Assembly: GCF_023242315.1 (NCBI RefSeq)
Contig: NZ_JALLIY010000006.1
Coordinates: 305,993-369,992, forward strand
Length of the DNA: 64,000 nucleotides
Direction: 5' to 3'
Source: Pseudomonas sp. MWU13-2105
GTDB taxonomy: Bacteria; Pseudomonadota; Gammaproteobacteria; Pseudomonadales; Pseudomonadaceae
A program made the position numbers and the translations under genes. Of this stretch, positions 26,004-35,688 are shown piece after piece. The number at the start of each line of letters is the position of its first letter. The stretch's first letter is position 1. The notes beneath the pieces are model-generated. The model was not told where the DNA came from and did no database searches. It saw only the letters and a program-made list of their open reading frames with translations.

Positions 26004-29000
26004 ATGGGCAGCATTTCTTCCGAAGGACAAGTTGCCGCACCACCAGGTTTAATCCAGACTGCCTTATCAATGGCTGATCCAGCGCTCGGGAATGCAACCG
26101 TGACCCATCGATTCTCGCTCACATCTCGAATGACACTGTTCATTTTCATCATGTGCGCAGTGCTCGTCGGTTCCGATATCTGGCGCAGCTTCAACGCGCG
26201 CACGGTTCAACTGAACGAGATGACAACCGCCACCGCGAACCTTGCACGGGCGATGTCGCAACATGCCGACGACACGATCAAGGAAGCCGACCTGGTATTG
26301 AGCGGGGTTGTCGAGCGCGTCCAACACGACGGCACCGCGCCGCCAGTACTGGAGCGCCTGCACCAGCTCTTCAGCGCGCGACTCAGCGAGCTCGCGCAAC
26401 TTGATGGCCTCTATTTGTTCGACCGCGATGGCGCGCTGCTTGTCAGTTCATTACCCGGGCCTTTGCGCAGCTATAACAACTCCGATCGTGAATATTTCAT
26501 CTTTCATCAAACCCACCCTGATCGAGGCGTACGGGTATGGCCGCCGCTGCGTAGCCGCTCTACTGGAAAGTGGACCATTCCGGTGTCGCGGCGCATTGAC
26601 AATCCAGACGGCAGCTTTGCCGGTGTCGCCGCCGCCACGATCGATGTCGATTTTTTCTCGCAGTTCTACAATCGCCTCGACATCGGCCAGCAAGGCGCCG
26701 TTGCCCTGGAGTTTGACTCCGGCGCCATGGCCGTCCGGCGGCCATTCGAAGAACGCCTCATCGGCGCCGACATGACCGGCACCCGGCTTTTCCATGAGCA
26801 CAGCCTACAGCCGGCGGGTGGTACATTTTCCACGGCCTCGGCCCAGGACGGCGTGGTTCGTCTCAACAGCTTCCGCAGCCTGAATGACTATCCGCTGTTC
26901 GTCGCCGCGGCGCTCTCGAGGGACGAAAGCCTTGCCGCCTGGTGGTCGGATACGCTGTGGCATGCCGCGGGCGTGGGTCTGCTGGTCTGCGTACTGGTCA
27001 TTTTCGGTCTGCGCCTGATTCGCCAGGTCAATCTGCAAAGCAGAACCGAAAAGGAGCTTGCCGAGAGCCTGGAAACCACCCGGGCGATCCTGGAGACAGC
27101 GGCCAACCCCATTATCACGGTCGATGGCACAGGCAAAGTGCGCTCGCTCAACCCGGCTGGCCAACGGGAGTTCGGCTATGAGGTGGAGGAAATACTCGGG
27201 CGCAATGTCAGGACGCTTGTCCCGGAGTCTCACCTCGCGGCGTACAACGACTACACCGCACAGTTCTCGCGGCTGGACTTCGGTGAAACCGGTAGCAGCG
27301 TGGAATTGGCGGGCTTGCGCAAGGATGGCTCGACCTTTCCACTCTATGCCTCCACCAGCGCGATGAAAGGCAGCGACGAACGCTGCTTCGTTTGCGTCAT
27401 GACCGATATCACCGAACAGAAGAAACATCGTAGCGATCTGGCCGCGACCCGTGACCACCTCCTGCTGGCTGCCGATATCGCCGAGCTCGGCATCTGGTCG
27501 TGGAACCTTTGCGACGGTACGTTGCATTGGAATGATCGTATGTTCGAGATCTATGGCTACTCGCGGGCGTTGCTCGAACATGACCTGAATTTCGAGCACT
27601 GGCGCTCGCGGTTTCACCCGGATGACCGGGATATCGTCGTCGCCGCACTCAACGCGGTGATCGATGATCGCGAGCAGCGCCTGCCATCGTTCCGGATCGT
27701 ACTGCCCGACGGACGAGTACGTCATCTGGAAACACGCGTGCGTGTCGAACGCGATGCCAAGGGTACACCGACGCTCATGACCGGGATCAATCATGACGTG
27801 ACCGCCCAGCATGAGATGGAAGTGAGCCTGCGTCATGCCAAGGAGCAGGCCGACGCGGCGAGCGCGGCCAAATCCTCCTTCCTGGCGAACATGAGCCATG
27901 AAATCCGCACGCCGATGAACGCGGTGCTGGGGATGCTGCACCTGGTGCAGTTCACGCCCCTGAACTTGCGACAGCGGGACTATGTGAGCAAGGCCCAGAC
28001 AGCCGCCCAGTCGTTGCTCGGCCTGCTCAATGACATTCTCGACTATTCAAAGATCGAGGCGGGCAAGCTGCAGCTGGATCCGCATCCATTCGACTTCGAA
28101 CCCTTGATGCAGGACCTGGGAGTGGTATTGGCCGGCAACCAGGGCCAGAAGGATATCGAAGTGTTGTTCGATCTCGATCCGGCGCTCCCCAGCGGCCTGA
28201 TCGGCGACAGCATGCGTTTGCAGCAGGTGTTGATCAATCTCGCCGGCAACGCCCTCAAATTCACCTTGAAAGGGCAGGTCATCGTCAGCCTTGAGCTCCT
28301 GCAGCGCACGGATTCGGCGGTCCATGTTCGAATTGCCGTAACGGACAGCGGCATCGGCATCAGCGCCGAACAGATGGAGCATATCTTTGAAGGCTTCAAC
28401 CAGGCCGAAACCTCGACCTCACGTCGCTTCGGCGGTTCGGGTCTGGGCCTGGTCATCTGCAAGCGCCTGGTCAAGTTGATGGGCGGGGACCTGCAGGTGC
28501 ACAGCCGTCCCGATGTAGGCAGCCGGTTCTGGTTCGATGTCTGGTTGAAGGTGGACAGCGGTACAACGAGCCGGAGCGTCCCCCTGCCCGCCAACCCGTC
28601 GATGCGCGTACTGGTGGTCGACGACAACCCGATTGCCGCCGAGTTGCTGATGCGCACGGTGGCCGCCCTGGGCTGGCAGGCCGACCTCGTCTCCTCGGGG
28701 GTTGACGCCGTGAGCAGGATCAGCGACGCCGTCCACGAGGGAGAGCGCTATGACGTGGTCCTGATGGATTGGCGCATGCCGGATCTGAATGGCATGAGCG
28801 CGGCCAAGTTGATTCGCGAGCTGAAAGGACGGGTCCCGCCTCCGGTGGTCGTCATGATCACCGCCTACGGGCGCGAAATACTCGCCGAGAGCCACGATCG
28901 AGGCGATGCACCTTTCGCCGGGTTCATTACCAAGCCCGTGACCCCCAGGCAGCTGACCGAGGTCATTTTCCGGGCGTTGCAGGGCATCAGCATGCCGCCC

Positions 29001-30059
29001 GAGACTCCGGCGTTCGAGCACAAGCCCTCGAAGCGCCTTGCCGGCCTCAGCTTCCTGGTGGTGGAAGACAACGCCTTGAACCGCCAGGTCATCGAGGAAC
29101 TGCTGAAGTCGGAGGGGGCCTCGGTACAATTGGCCGAAGGCGGTTTTGAGGGGGTCAGTTGCGTGATAACCGGGAACAAGGTCTTCGATGCCGTTCTGAT
29201 GGATGTGCAGATGCCTGACATCGATGGCTATGAAGCGACCCGGAGGATCCGAGCCAATCCGCGCTTCAGCACGCTGCCCATCATTGCGATTACCGCCAAT
29301 GCCTCCGCCGCCGATCGGCAGGCCTGCTTGCAGGCGGGGATGAATGGGCATGTCGGCAAACCCATCGATATCGAGCACCTGGTTTCGGTGTTGCGCGCGC
29401 AACTCGATGGAAAGGAGCCTCCGGCCCCGGCCCCAATCGTCGATCATCCGGTCACGGAACAGGACAATCTCATTGAAGCGCGTGCTTCGATCATCGAGCG
29501 AATGGACGGAAACCTGAACTTGATACGCAGTGTCCTGAAGATCTTTGGTGCCGAGACGGAAAAGCAACTCGCGAACCTGGACGAGCAAATAGCACAGAAC
29601 AGCCGAGCGGGCATTGCCGGTGTACTGCATGCCATCAAAGGCAGTGCCGGAACCATAGGCGCCCTTGCGCTTTCAAGAAAAGCCGGCCAGCTTGAGCAGA
29701 CGCTGAACGCTGATGCCGCGTCGACAACCCTCGATCCTCTGGTGAATAAGTGCAGCGCCGAGTTGCGGCAATTGATGCAGGCCTGCCTGGAACAATTGAC
29801 GATGGAGTTCGCCGAGCCGGCGGGTCCGACTGGACCGACTGCAGAGACGTTGCCTTTGACTGAATGGCGAGTGCATTTAAACGAAATATTAACGCTGCTG
29901 AATGCTTCGAACCTGCAAGCCATTGCGGCAGCTGAAGCACTCTTGAGTCAAACGCCAGCGGAACGACTGGCCAGATTCAATCCATTTATCAAACAAGTCA
30001 GGGCATTGGATTTCACCGCCGCGGCACTGAGTGCCTACGAAATGCTGGAGCAAGCCTGA
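26004..30059 (+). CDS. Hybrid sensor histidine kinase with two receivers and an HPt domain
   Basis: About 1351 residues. In order: a membrane helix near 43-60, a periplasmic Cache-type sensor, a second helix near 321-340, two PAS domains (about 355-465 and 475-590), HisKA with SHEIRTP (H632), an ATPase domain with NALKF and GGSGLGL, receiver 1 (D922), receiver 2 (D1067) and an HPt with HAIKGSAG (H1209). The layout resembles BarA/RetS-like phosphorelay hybrids. It is followed after 3 bp by a REC-GGDEF gene, its likely partner. The start is uncertain: ATG 26004, TTG 25986 and ATG 26070 are all without a clear ribosome site. Confidence 0.93.
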   Translation: MGSISSEGQVAAPPGLIQTALSMADPALGNATVTHRFSLTSRMTLFIFIMCAVLVGSDIWRSFNARTVQLNEMTTATANLARAMSQHADDTIKEADLVLSGVVERVQHDGTAPPVLERLHQLFSARLSELAQLDGLYLFDRDGALLVSSLPGPLRSYNNSDREYFIFHQTHPDRGVRVWPPLRSRSTGKWTIPVSRRIDNPDGSFAGVAAATIDVDFFSQFYNRLDIGQQGAVALEFDSGAMAVRRPFEERLIGADMTGTRLFHEHSLQPAGGTFSTASAQDGVVRLNSFRSLNDYPLFVAAALSRDESLAAWWSDTLWHAAGVGLLVCVLVIFGLRLIRQVNLQSRTEKELAESLETTRAILETAANPIITVDGTGKVRSLNPAGQREFGYEVEEILGRNVRTLVPESHLAAYNDYTAQFSRLDFGETGSSVELAGLRKDGSTFPLYASTSAMKGSDERCFVCVMTDITEQKKHRSDLAATRDHLLLAADIAELGIWSWNLCDGTLHWNDRMFEIYGYSRALLEHDLNFEHWRSRFHPDDRDIVVAALNAVIDDREQRLPSFRIVLPDGRVRHLETRVRVERDAKGTPTLMTGINHDVTAQHEMEVSLRHAKEQADAASAAKSSFLANMSHEIRTPMNAVLGMLHLVQFTPLNLRQRDYVSKAQTAAQSLLGLLNDILDYSKIEAGKLQLDPHPFDFEPLMQDLGVVLAGNQGQKDIEVLFDLDPALPSGLIGDSMRLQQVLINLAGNALKFTLKGQVIVSLELLQRTDSAVHVRIAVTDSGIGISAEQMEHIFEGFNQAETSTSRRFGGSGLGLVICKRLVKLMGGDLQVHSRPDVGSRFWFDVWLKVDSGTTSRSVPLPANPSMRVLVVDDNPIAAELLMRTVAALGWQADLVSSGVDAVSRISDAVHEGERYDVVLMDWRMPDLNGMSAAKLIRELKGRVPPPVVVMITAYGREILAESHDRGDAPFAGFITKPVTPRQLTEVIFRALQGISMPPETPAFEHKPSKRLAGLSFLVVEDNALNRQVIEELLKSEGASVQLAEGGFEGVSCVITGNKVFDAVLMDVQMPDIDGYEATRRIRANPRFSTLPIIAITANASAADRQACLQAGMNGHVGKPIDIEHLVSVLRAQLDGKEPPAPAPIVDHPVTEQDNLIEARASIIERMDGNLNLIRSVLKIFGAETEKQLANLDEQIAQNSRAGIAGVLHAIKGSAGTIGALALSRKAGQLEQTLNADAASTTLDPLVNKCSAELRQLMQACLEQLTMEFAEPAGPTGPTAETLPLTEWRVHLNEILTLLNASNLQAIAAAEALLSQTPAERLARFNPFIKQVRALDFTAAALSAYEMLEQA

Positions 30060-30062
30060 CCC

Positions 30063-31004
30063 ATGGAGCGAATTCTCGAAGATTGGCTACTTCATACAAA
30101 TCGACGCCCCAAGATTCTGATTGCGGACGATCAACCCAGCAATATCCGGGTGCTGTACGAGCTGTTTTCCGCCCAGTGTGACATCTTCATGGCGGCCAAC
30201 GGCGAGCAGGCACTCAAGATAGGCCGGAGCGAATTGCCGGACCTGATTCTGCTCGACGTCGTGATGGAGGATATCGATGGTCACGAGGTGTGCCGCCGCC
30301 TCAAGGCCGATCCCTTGACCAGCACGATACCGATCATCTTCATTACCGCGCAGAACCAGGCCGCGGATGAGGTCGTTGCGTTGGGGCTCGGCGCGGTCGA
30401 CTTCATTATAAAACCCATCAACTCGGTTATCGTCCGCGCCCGGGTCCAAACGCACCTGACCTTGAAGTTGCAGGGTGACCTATTGCGCGCGCATGCCTTT
30501 CTCGATGGTTTGACCGGAGTGGGCAATCGACGCAAGTTCGATGATGACTTGCTCAGCAATTGGCGCCAGTGCTTGCGAGATCAAGCCCCCATCTCCCTCA
30601 TTCTGCTGGATATCGATTACTTCAAGCGTTACAACGACCGCTATGGCCATCAGAGTGGGGACAACTGCCTGAAGCGGGTTGCGAAAACGCTTTCCGAGTC
30701 GCTCCGACGCCCGCATGACAAGGTAGCGAGGTATGGCGGCGAAGAGTTCGCCTGCATTCTGCCGAAAACCAAACTTGAAGATGCGATCAGGATCGCCGAG
30801 ACCATGCTGGAGCGTATCCGGGCGCTGGATATCGAGCATCTCGGCTCGGAGGTTGATCGTGTGATCACGACCTCCTCGGGTGTCGCGACCTTGCGCCCTT
30901 CCCCCGGTAGCGCTCCGGAGGCACTGTTGGCGGCGGCCGATGTGCAGCTTTATGAAGCGAAGCGTGCCGGGCGCGCACGGGTATGTGCGGTTCGGGAGGA
31001 GTGA
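30063..31004 (+). CDS. Response regulator with GGDEF diguanylate cyclase output
   Basis: The 313-residue product has an N-terminal receiver (phospho-acceptor D65 in LILLDVVMEDIDG, conserved K in IIKPI near 119) and a C-terminal GGDEF domain with an intact active motif GGEEF at 225-229. An inhibitory site RxxD (R216-D219, RPHD) stands five residues before it. It should therefore make c-di-GMP and be feedback-inhibited. It starts 3 bp after the hybrid kinase, so the pair is one operon, with phosphate probably passing from the HPt to D65. The Tad pilus genes start 309 bp downstream. Confidence 0.95.
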   Translation: MERILEDWLLHTNRRPKILIADDQPSNIRVLYELFSAQCDIFMAANGEQALKIGRSELPDLILLDVVMEDIDGHEVCRRLKADPLTSTIPIIFITAQNQAADEVVALGLGAVDFIIKPINSVIVRARVQTHLTLKLQGDLLRAHAFLDGLTGVGNRRKFDDDLLSNWRQCLRDQAPISLILLDIDYFKRYNDRYGHQSGDNCLKRVAKTLSESLRRPHDKVARYGGEEFACILPKTKLEDAIRIAETMLERIRALDIEHLGSEVDRVITTSSGVATLRPSPGSAPEALLAAADVQLYEAKRAGRARVCAVREE

Positions 31005-31078
31005 TGGCCAATCGACGAGGCATCGTCGAGCACTCCTTCGGCAATCAGATTGCGCTGTCGCTCGCACATTTAAACTGA
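31004..31078 (+). other. Possible 24-residue leader-type reading frame
   Basis: The ATG overlaps the diguanylate cyclase stop as TGATG, and a strong GGAGGAG lies just upstream inside that gene. The peptide would be MANRRGIVEHSFGNQIALSL plus four residues. It may be a translated small protein or a chance frame; nothing in its sequence is recognised. Confidence 0.25.
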
Positions 31079-31312
31079 AGGCTTTCTTTTATGGCGTTTT
31101 GCCTTGATTGAACTACCGTCAAACAAAGAACAAGCCATACCGGCTTGAATTACCCATGTAGAGCTCAACGATCAGATAACGGAGCAGTCAGACCAGCGTC
31201 TGATGTCTGGTCGCGCGCGGTATCGAGGATATTGCGCAAACCATTGGTAGTTGGGCTGGCCTGGGGTACCCCGGGCCACCCCACAGACGGCCTGTTTGGC
31301 GAGGATGTAGCT

Positions 31313-32554
31313 ATGAACGATCATACCCTGCCCGCTCTCAAGACAATGACTCATGGCCTGTTGCTGCTGGTCCTTGGCATGGACGCCGCTCACGCCGCCG
31401 CGGGCAACTGCTCGCAATTGGCCAGCCTGCCCAGCGTGTTCGAGGTCGGCCAGGGACTTCAGGATGAACTGCGCATGCCGGTCGCGATTACCCAACTGGC
31501 AGTCGGCGACCCGAAAATTGCCGACGTGCAAGCCAGCGGCGGTAGTGCCTTTATCCTCACCGGCATCACTCCGGGAACCACCAGCCTGATGGTCTGGACC
31601 AGCTGTTCGCCGACACCGCGCCAAAGCATGGTGTTCGTCAAGGGCAAAGCCACTTCGGCACTGACCAGTATGTCGACGATGCCTTCCGAAGACCCGCTGC
31701 TGCCGAGCCAGGTGCAAACCGATATCCGCTTCGTCGAAGTCAGTCGTACCAAATTGAAAGAAGCCAGCACATCGATCTTCGGCAAAAGCGGCAACTTTCT
31801 GTTCGGCTCGCCGGGCACTGTGCCCGGGGTCACTGTGACCCCGGGGCGCATTGGTAGCCTGGCGCCAAACATCCCGCTGAATAACGGCACGTTCAATATC
31901 GGCTTTGGCGGCGGCAATGTGCTGGGGATGATCAATGCCCTGGAAGGCAGTGGCTTTGCCTATACCCTGGCACGGCCAAGCCTGGTGGCCCTCAGCGGCC
32001 AGAGCGCGAGCTTTCTTGCCGGTGGTGAAGTACCGATTCCGGTGCCCAGTTCAGCCAGCAACAACATCTCCATCGAGTACAAGGAGTTCGGTGTCCGCCT
32101 GACCCTGACCCCAACCATCATCGGGAAAAATCGCATTGCCCTGAAAGTGGCTCCCGAAGTGAGCGAGCTGGACTTCACCAACGCCGTGCAGATCGCCGGT
32201 ACCGTGGTCCCGGCGCTGACCGTGCGACGTACCGACACCAGCATTTCCCTGGCCGACGGCGAAAGCTTCGTCATCAGCGGCCTGATCAGCACCAACAACA
32301 GCTCCCAGGTGAACAAGTTTCCCGGGTTGGGCGATATTCCGATTCTCGGCGCATTCTTCCGCAATAACACCATCAACCGTGAAGAGCGCGAACTGTTGAT
32401 GATCGTCACCCCGCACCTGGTCCAGCCACTGGCCGCCAATGCCCAACTGCCATCGTTGCCTGGCGAGCAACTGCGCAACTACGACCCGAACTTCTACCGC
32501 ATGTACTTCCTCGATAGCGGCGACTTCGACAATCGCATGGGACTCTCGCAATGA
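31313..32554 (+). CDS. rcpA: Flp/Tad pilus outer-membrane secretin RcpA (CpaC)
   Basis: This 413-residue protein has a signal peptide (about 1-30, ending DAAHAAA), an N-terminal BON/pilus-assembly domain (about 35-120, VGDPKIADVQASGGSAFILTGITPGTTSLMVW) and a secretin domain. The secretin signature VPIPVP...NNISIEYKEFGVRLTLTP and the end GLISTNNSSQVNKFPGLGDIPILGAFF are clear. It forms the outer-membrane pore of the Tad machine. GAGGA precedes the ATG at 31313. It heads a plus-strand block with tadD and a DUF3613 gene that faces the rest of the Tad operon. In P. aeruginosa it sits beside rcpC, which here is 8 kb away on the other strand. Confidence 0.94.
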   Translation: MNDHTLPALKTMTHGLLLLVLGMDAAHAAAGNCSQLASLPSVFEVGQGLQDELRMPVAITQLAVGDPKIADVQASGGSAFILTGITPGTTSLMVWTSCSPTPRQSMVFVKGKATSALTSMSTMPSEDPLLPSQVQTDIRFVEVSRTKLKEASTSIFGKSGNFLFGSPGTVPGVTVTPGRIGSLAPNIPLNNGTFNIGFGGGNVLGMINALEGSGFAYTLARPSLVALSGQSASFLAGGEVPIPVPSSASNNISIEYKEFGVRLTLTPTIIGKNRIALKVAPEVSELDFTNAVQIAGTVVPALTVRRTDTSISLADGESFVISGLISTNNSSQVNKFPGLGDIPILGAFFRNNTINREERELLMIVTPHLVQPLAANAQLPSLPGEQLRNYDPNFYRMYFLDSGDFDNRMGLSQ

Positions 32555-32678
32555 GCCCGAAACTGAACCCGAGCTGGCGCGCCATCACCGGTAACGCCAA
32601 TGACCTTGAGCGTTTCTCCCCGGCCAGATGGGTTGCCATTGGCCAAGCGCTCAACCTGTTGTAGCCGGAGGAGGCTCT

Positions 32679-33389
32679 ATGAAAGCGCTCGTAGCCATAG
32701 CGGCAACAGTGATGCTCGCGGGTTGTGCCAGCAATGGCCTGTCCTCGCGACCAAGTAGCTGCGCCAGTCCCAGTTCGGATCAGCAGTTGAGCCTGAACCT
32801 GGCCGACGACATGACCAACGATGGCCGTTTGTATGCCAGCCTGGCGAACCTGGAAGGGCTGCCTGACAACCTGGTTCAGGTTCGCCTGCGCAAGGCGCGG
32901 ATACTGCGCCTGCTCGGACGTAACGACGCCGAACCGTTGTATCAGGGCCTGCTCGGCACTTGTCTGGCCGCTGAAGGCGAGCATGGCCTGGGCCAACTTG
33001 CCGCGGCCAGGAACGATAACGCGGCCGCCATGGAGCACCTTGAGCGGGCGAAGAAGATGGCCCCCACCGACGAAAAAATCCGCAATGACCTGGGGGTCGT
33101 CTATCTCAATCAGCAACGGATCAATGAAGCACGTTTCGAGTTTCTGACCGCCATGGAACTCAAGCAGTCCGATTCACTGGCGGCATTGAATATGGTGACA
33201 CTGCTGATCTATCAGGATAACTGGAAGCAGGCCGCCGAACTGGCGAACCGCGCCAATCTGAGCCCCAAACAGGTCACCGACGCTCAAACTCGCGCGGCAA
33301 GACTCAAGACCCCAGGCAACAAAGCACTGGCTTCAGAGGGCAGTCGCACGGCCGAGGTAGTCGATGCCTCAACCAATGCGATCAAGTAG
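32679..33389 (+). CDS. tadD: Tad pilus assembly TPR lipoprotein TadD
   Basis: A 236-residue lipoprotein: the signal ends in the lipobox LAGC (Cys at about 17), giving an outer-membrane lipid anchor. TPR-like helices follow (about 90-190: GLGQLAAARNDNAAAMEHLE, TDEKIRNDLGVVYLNQQRINEARFEFLTA). TadD is thought to help secretin assembly. A strong GGAGGAGG lies before the ATG at 32679. A DUF3613 gene follows after 18 bp, and rcpA ends 124 bp before. Confidence 0.9.
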   Translation: MKALVAIAATVMLAGCASNGLSSRPSSCASPSSDQQLSLNLADDMTNDGRLYASLANLEGLPDNLVQVRLRKARILRLLGRNDAEPLYQGLLGTCLAAEGEHGLGQLAAARNDNAAAMEHLERAKKMAPTDEKIRNDLGVVYLNQQRINEARFEFLTAMELKQSDSLAALNMVTLLIYQDNWKQAAELANRANLSPKQVTDAQTRAARLKTPGNKALASEGSRTAEVVDASTNAIK

Positions 33390-33407
33390 AAAAAACGAGG
33401 AATCGAG

Positions 33408-33674
33408 ATGAATACCAAGAGGCTGTTGCTAGTGTCCATGGCTTGCCTGTCCACGACTGCCTGGGCGATTGAGCCGGGTCCCTCTTCAGCGCCGCAACAA
33501 GGCACTGAACAGTGGATGCAACTACAGATTCGCGGCGTGGTGGCCTCGCCCCGACTGCAAAGCGTTTCGGCCACCGAACGTGATCTGGCCATGCAGCGCT
33601 GGCTGAATAGCTTCACCTATCCGATTCCCGAGCATTTTGATCAAAAGGCATCGGGAAACATGAGCAGCAAATGA
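33408..33674 (+). CDS. DUF3613 protein of the Tad locus
   Basis: An 88-residue secreted protein: signal peptide 1-20 (cleavage after AWA) and the DUF3613 core QLQIRGVVASPRLQSVSATERDLAMQRWLNSFTYPIPEHF. The family is found almost only in Tad loci of gamma-proteobacteria, with no tested function. The spacing to tadD (18 bp) shows it is in the same transcript. Its stop is 29 bp from that of the convergent tadC. Confidence 0.88.
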   Translation: MNTKRLLLVSMACLSTTAWAIEPGPSSAPQQGTEQWMQLQIRGVVASPRLQSVSATERDLAMQRWLNSFTYPIPEHFDQKASGNMSSK

Positions 33675-33703
33675 GCCACCTCAGTGGCTGGGTCGCGCCT
33701 GCC

Positions 33704-34681
33704 TCACGGCGTCCCGAAAGCGTTGAGCACGCCGATCATGGCCGGGCCGATCGCGATCAGGAAGAAACTCGGCCATAGACAGAAAATCAGCGGGAAGATC
33801 AGCTTGGTACCGATTTTCGCGCCCATTTCTTCGGCCGCCTGCGTACGCCGGTCACGGAACTCATCGGCATAGATGCGCAGGGTGTCGGCCACGCTGGTGC
33901 CGAAACGGATGCTCTGCCCCAACAGACTGACCAAGCCTTGCACATCTTCCAGCCCGGTACGCACGGCCAGTTGCTTCAATGCCTCGGTACTGCTGATCCC
34001 GGCACGGATTTGCGCATTGACCAGGGCCAGTTCCTCGGCCAGCTCGACCTGACTGACCGACATCTCTTCAGCCACCCGCTCAATGGTCGTCGGCAAGGCC
34101 AGACCCGACTCGACGCAGACCACCATCAGATCCAGCGCATCCGGAAAGGCCGCGCGCAGCCGGCCTTGTCGCCACTGCTTGCGCTTGCTGACATACAGTC
34201 CAGGTACCAACCAACCGATACCCGCTACCAGGATCAACAGCAGCATGCCCGGGGCCAGGGAAAGCTTGGGAATCAGGGGTAACACCAGCAGCGCAAGACC
34301 GACCAATATCAGCGGCAGCAGCAAGCGCACCGCCCAGTACATCTGCACCGCCGAAGACGAGCGATACCCCGCGTGTATCAACAGCAGCTGGGTTGCCGAC
34401 GCCTGAGCAGTTTCGGTTGAACCAAAGCGCTGACCGACCCGCTCCAGCAACAGTTGCAAATTACCTGGCGCATCAGCTCCCGCCGCGCTGCCAAAATGCC
34501 CGCGCTTGATCAGCGCAAGACGCCGCCGCATCGGATCCTGAAGACCGAGCAACAGGAGCATCAGGGTAACCACCGCCAGCACCGCACTCAAACCGATCGC
34601 ACTGACGAACAACAGGCGTGCCAGCGCCTCATTACTCGTCACCCGACTGAACAACCCGAGTATATAGTCCATGACCTGCAC
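33704..34681 (-). CDS. tadC: Tad inner-membrane platform protein TadC
   Basis: This 325-residue protein belongs to the GspF/T2SF superfamily, with membrane helices at about 20-45, 120-165 and 290-320 around a cytoplasmic T2SF domain (AAFPDALDLMVVCVESGLALPTTIERVAEEMS...). The motif FPDALDLMVVCVESG is the TadC version of the F-domain signature. It pairs with TadB, encoded 20 bp upstream, to form the platform on which the ATPase TadA acts. It is the last gene of the minus-strand Tad operon and faces the DUF3613 gene. Confidence 0.94.
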   Translation of the reverse strand: MQVMDYILGLFSRVTSNEALARLLFVSAIGLSAVLAVVTLMLLLLGLQDPMRRRLALIKRGHFGSAAGADAPGNLQLLLERVGQRFGSTETAQASATQLLLIHAGYRSSSAVQMYWAVRLLLPLILVGLALLVLPLIPKLSLAPGMLLLILVAGIGWLVPGLYVSKRKQWRQGRLRAAFPDALDLMVVCVESGLALPTTIERVAEEMSVSQVELAEELALVNAQIRAGISSTEALKQLAVRTGLEDVQGLVSLLGQSIRFGTSVADTLRIYADEFRDRRTQAAEEMGAKIGTKLIFPLIFCLWPSFFLIAIGPAMIGVLNAFGTP

Positions 34682-34701
34682 CTCCGCGTAGCGAAAACCG
34701 C

Positions 34702-35688
34702 TTAAACCTGAATCCGGATGATTTTGCGGATCCAGAGAATCCCGACCAACATGGCGCAGAAAGCTCCGATGATCAGCTTATGGCCGAGCGGATCATTGGT
34801 CAGTACCGGCAGATAACTAGGGGTCGTGACCAGGATCGCCGTTGCCAGTACAAAAGGAATGGATACCAGCACCCAGGCCGACATGCGTCCTTCAGCCGAC
34901 AAGGTCTTGACCTTGCGCTGAAAGCGGAAGCGCCCGCGAATCAGCCGACTCAAACGCTCCAGCACCTCGGTCAGATTACCGCCGGTCTCGCGATGAATGA
35001 GAATCGACGTCACCAGCATCATCACCGTCATGCTCGGCATACGTTCCAGCAGACCGAGCATGGCCCGGCGTACATCATTGCCATAGTTGATATCGGCAAA
35101 GGTCAGGCCAAACTCATGAGCCACCGGCCCCTTGTGCTCTTCGGCGACCAGACGCAGGGTTTCGTTGAAGGGATGCCCGGCACGTAGCGCCCGGCACATG
35201 GCATCCAACGCATCCGGCAAGCCCTCTTCGAACGCCGCAAAGCGTTTGTTACGGTCACGGAGGATTTTCAGCAACGGCAGCGAGGCCAACACCACAGCCA
35301 CCGCCAGTACCACCCACCAGGGTGGCGCAAGCAACCAGACCAGGGTTGCGCCCCCCACTCCCAGGGCGATCCCGAGCAATAGCACCCGATAGGCCCGATA
35401 TTCATGTCCGGACTGCTCGATGAGCTGTGTCAGATCGGCCATGAACGGCAGTTGCTCAAGCCCGGCCTCCAGTGGCGACAAGCGGGTCAGGTATTTCTGC
35501 CGCAGCACGGTCTGCATATTCGGCAGATTGTTGGCTTGCTCCAGCACGTGCAAGCGCCCGCGAATGCGCTTGCGCATCTTGCCCGCCTCACCGAACACCG
35601 GCACCGTCACCCCCTGGGCCAGGAGGAAGACGGCGATAAACACCATGCCGAGAAAGATCAGAATGAATTCACCGGATATAGCGTTCAT
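34702..35688 (-). CDS. tadB: Tad inner-membrane platform protein TadB
   Basis: 328 residues, GspF-like, with helices at about 8-28, 100-145 and 260-320. The signature [32 protein letters not shown] identifies TadB. The ATG at 35688 overlaps the tadA stop as ATGA, so translation is coupled; an upstream in-frame ATG (35709) lies inside tadA and lacks a ribosome site. TadB and TadC together anchor TadA in the inner membrane. Confidence 0.94.
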   Translation of the reverse strand: MNAISGEFILIFLGMVFIAVFLLAQGVTVPVFGEAGKMRKRIRGRLHVLEQANNLPNMQTVLRQKYLTRLSPLEAGLEQLPFMADLTQLIEQSGHEYRAYRVLLLGIALGVGGATLVWLLAPPWWVVLAVAVVLASLPLLKILRDRNKRFAAFEEGLPDALDAMCRALRAGHPFNETLRLVAEEHKGPVAHEFGLTFADINYGNDVRRAMLGLLERMPSMTVMMLVTSILIHRETGGNLTEVLERLSRLIRGRFRFQRKVKTLSAEGRMSAWVLVSIPFVLATAILVTTPSYLPVLTNDPLGHKLIIGAFCAMLVGILWIRKIIRIQV

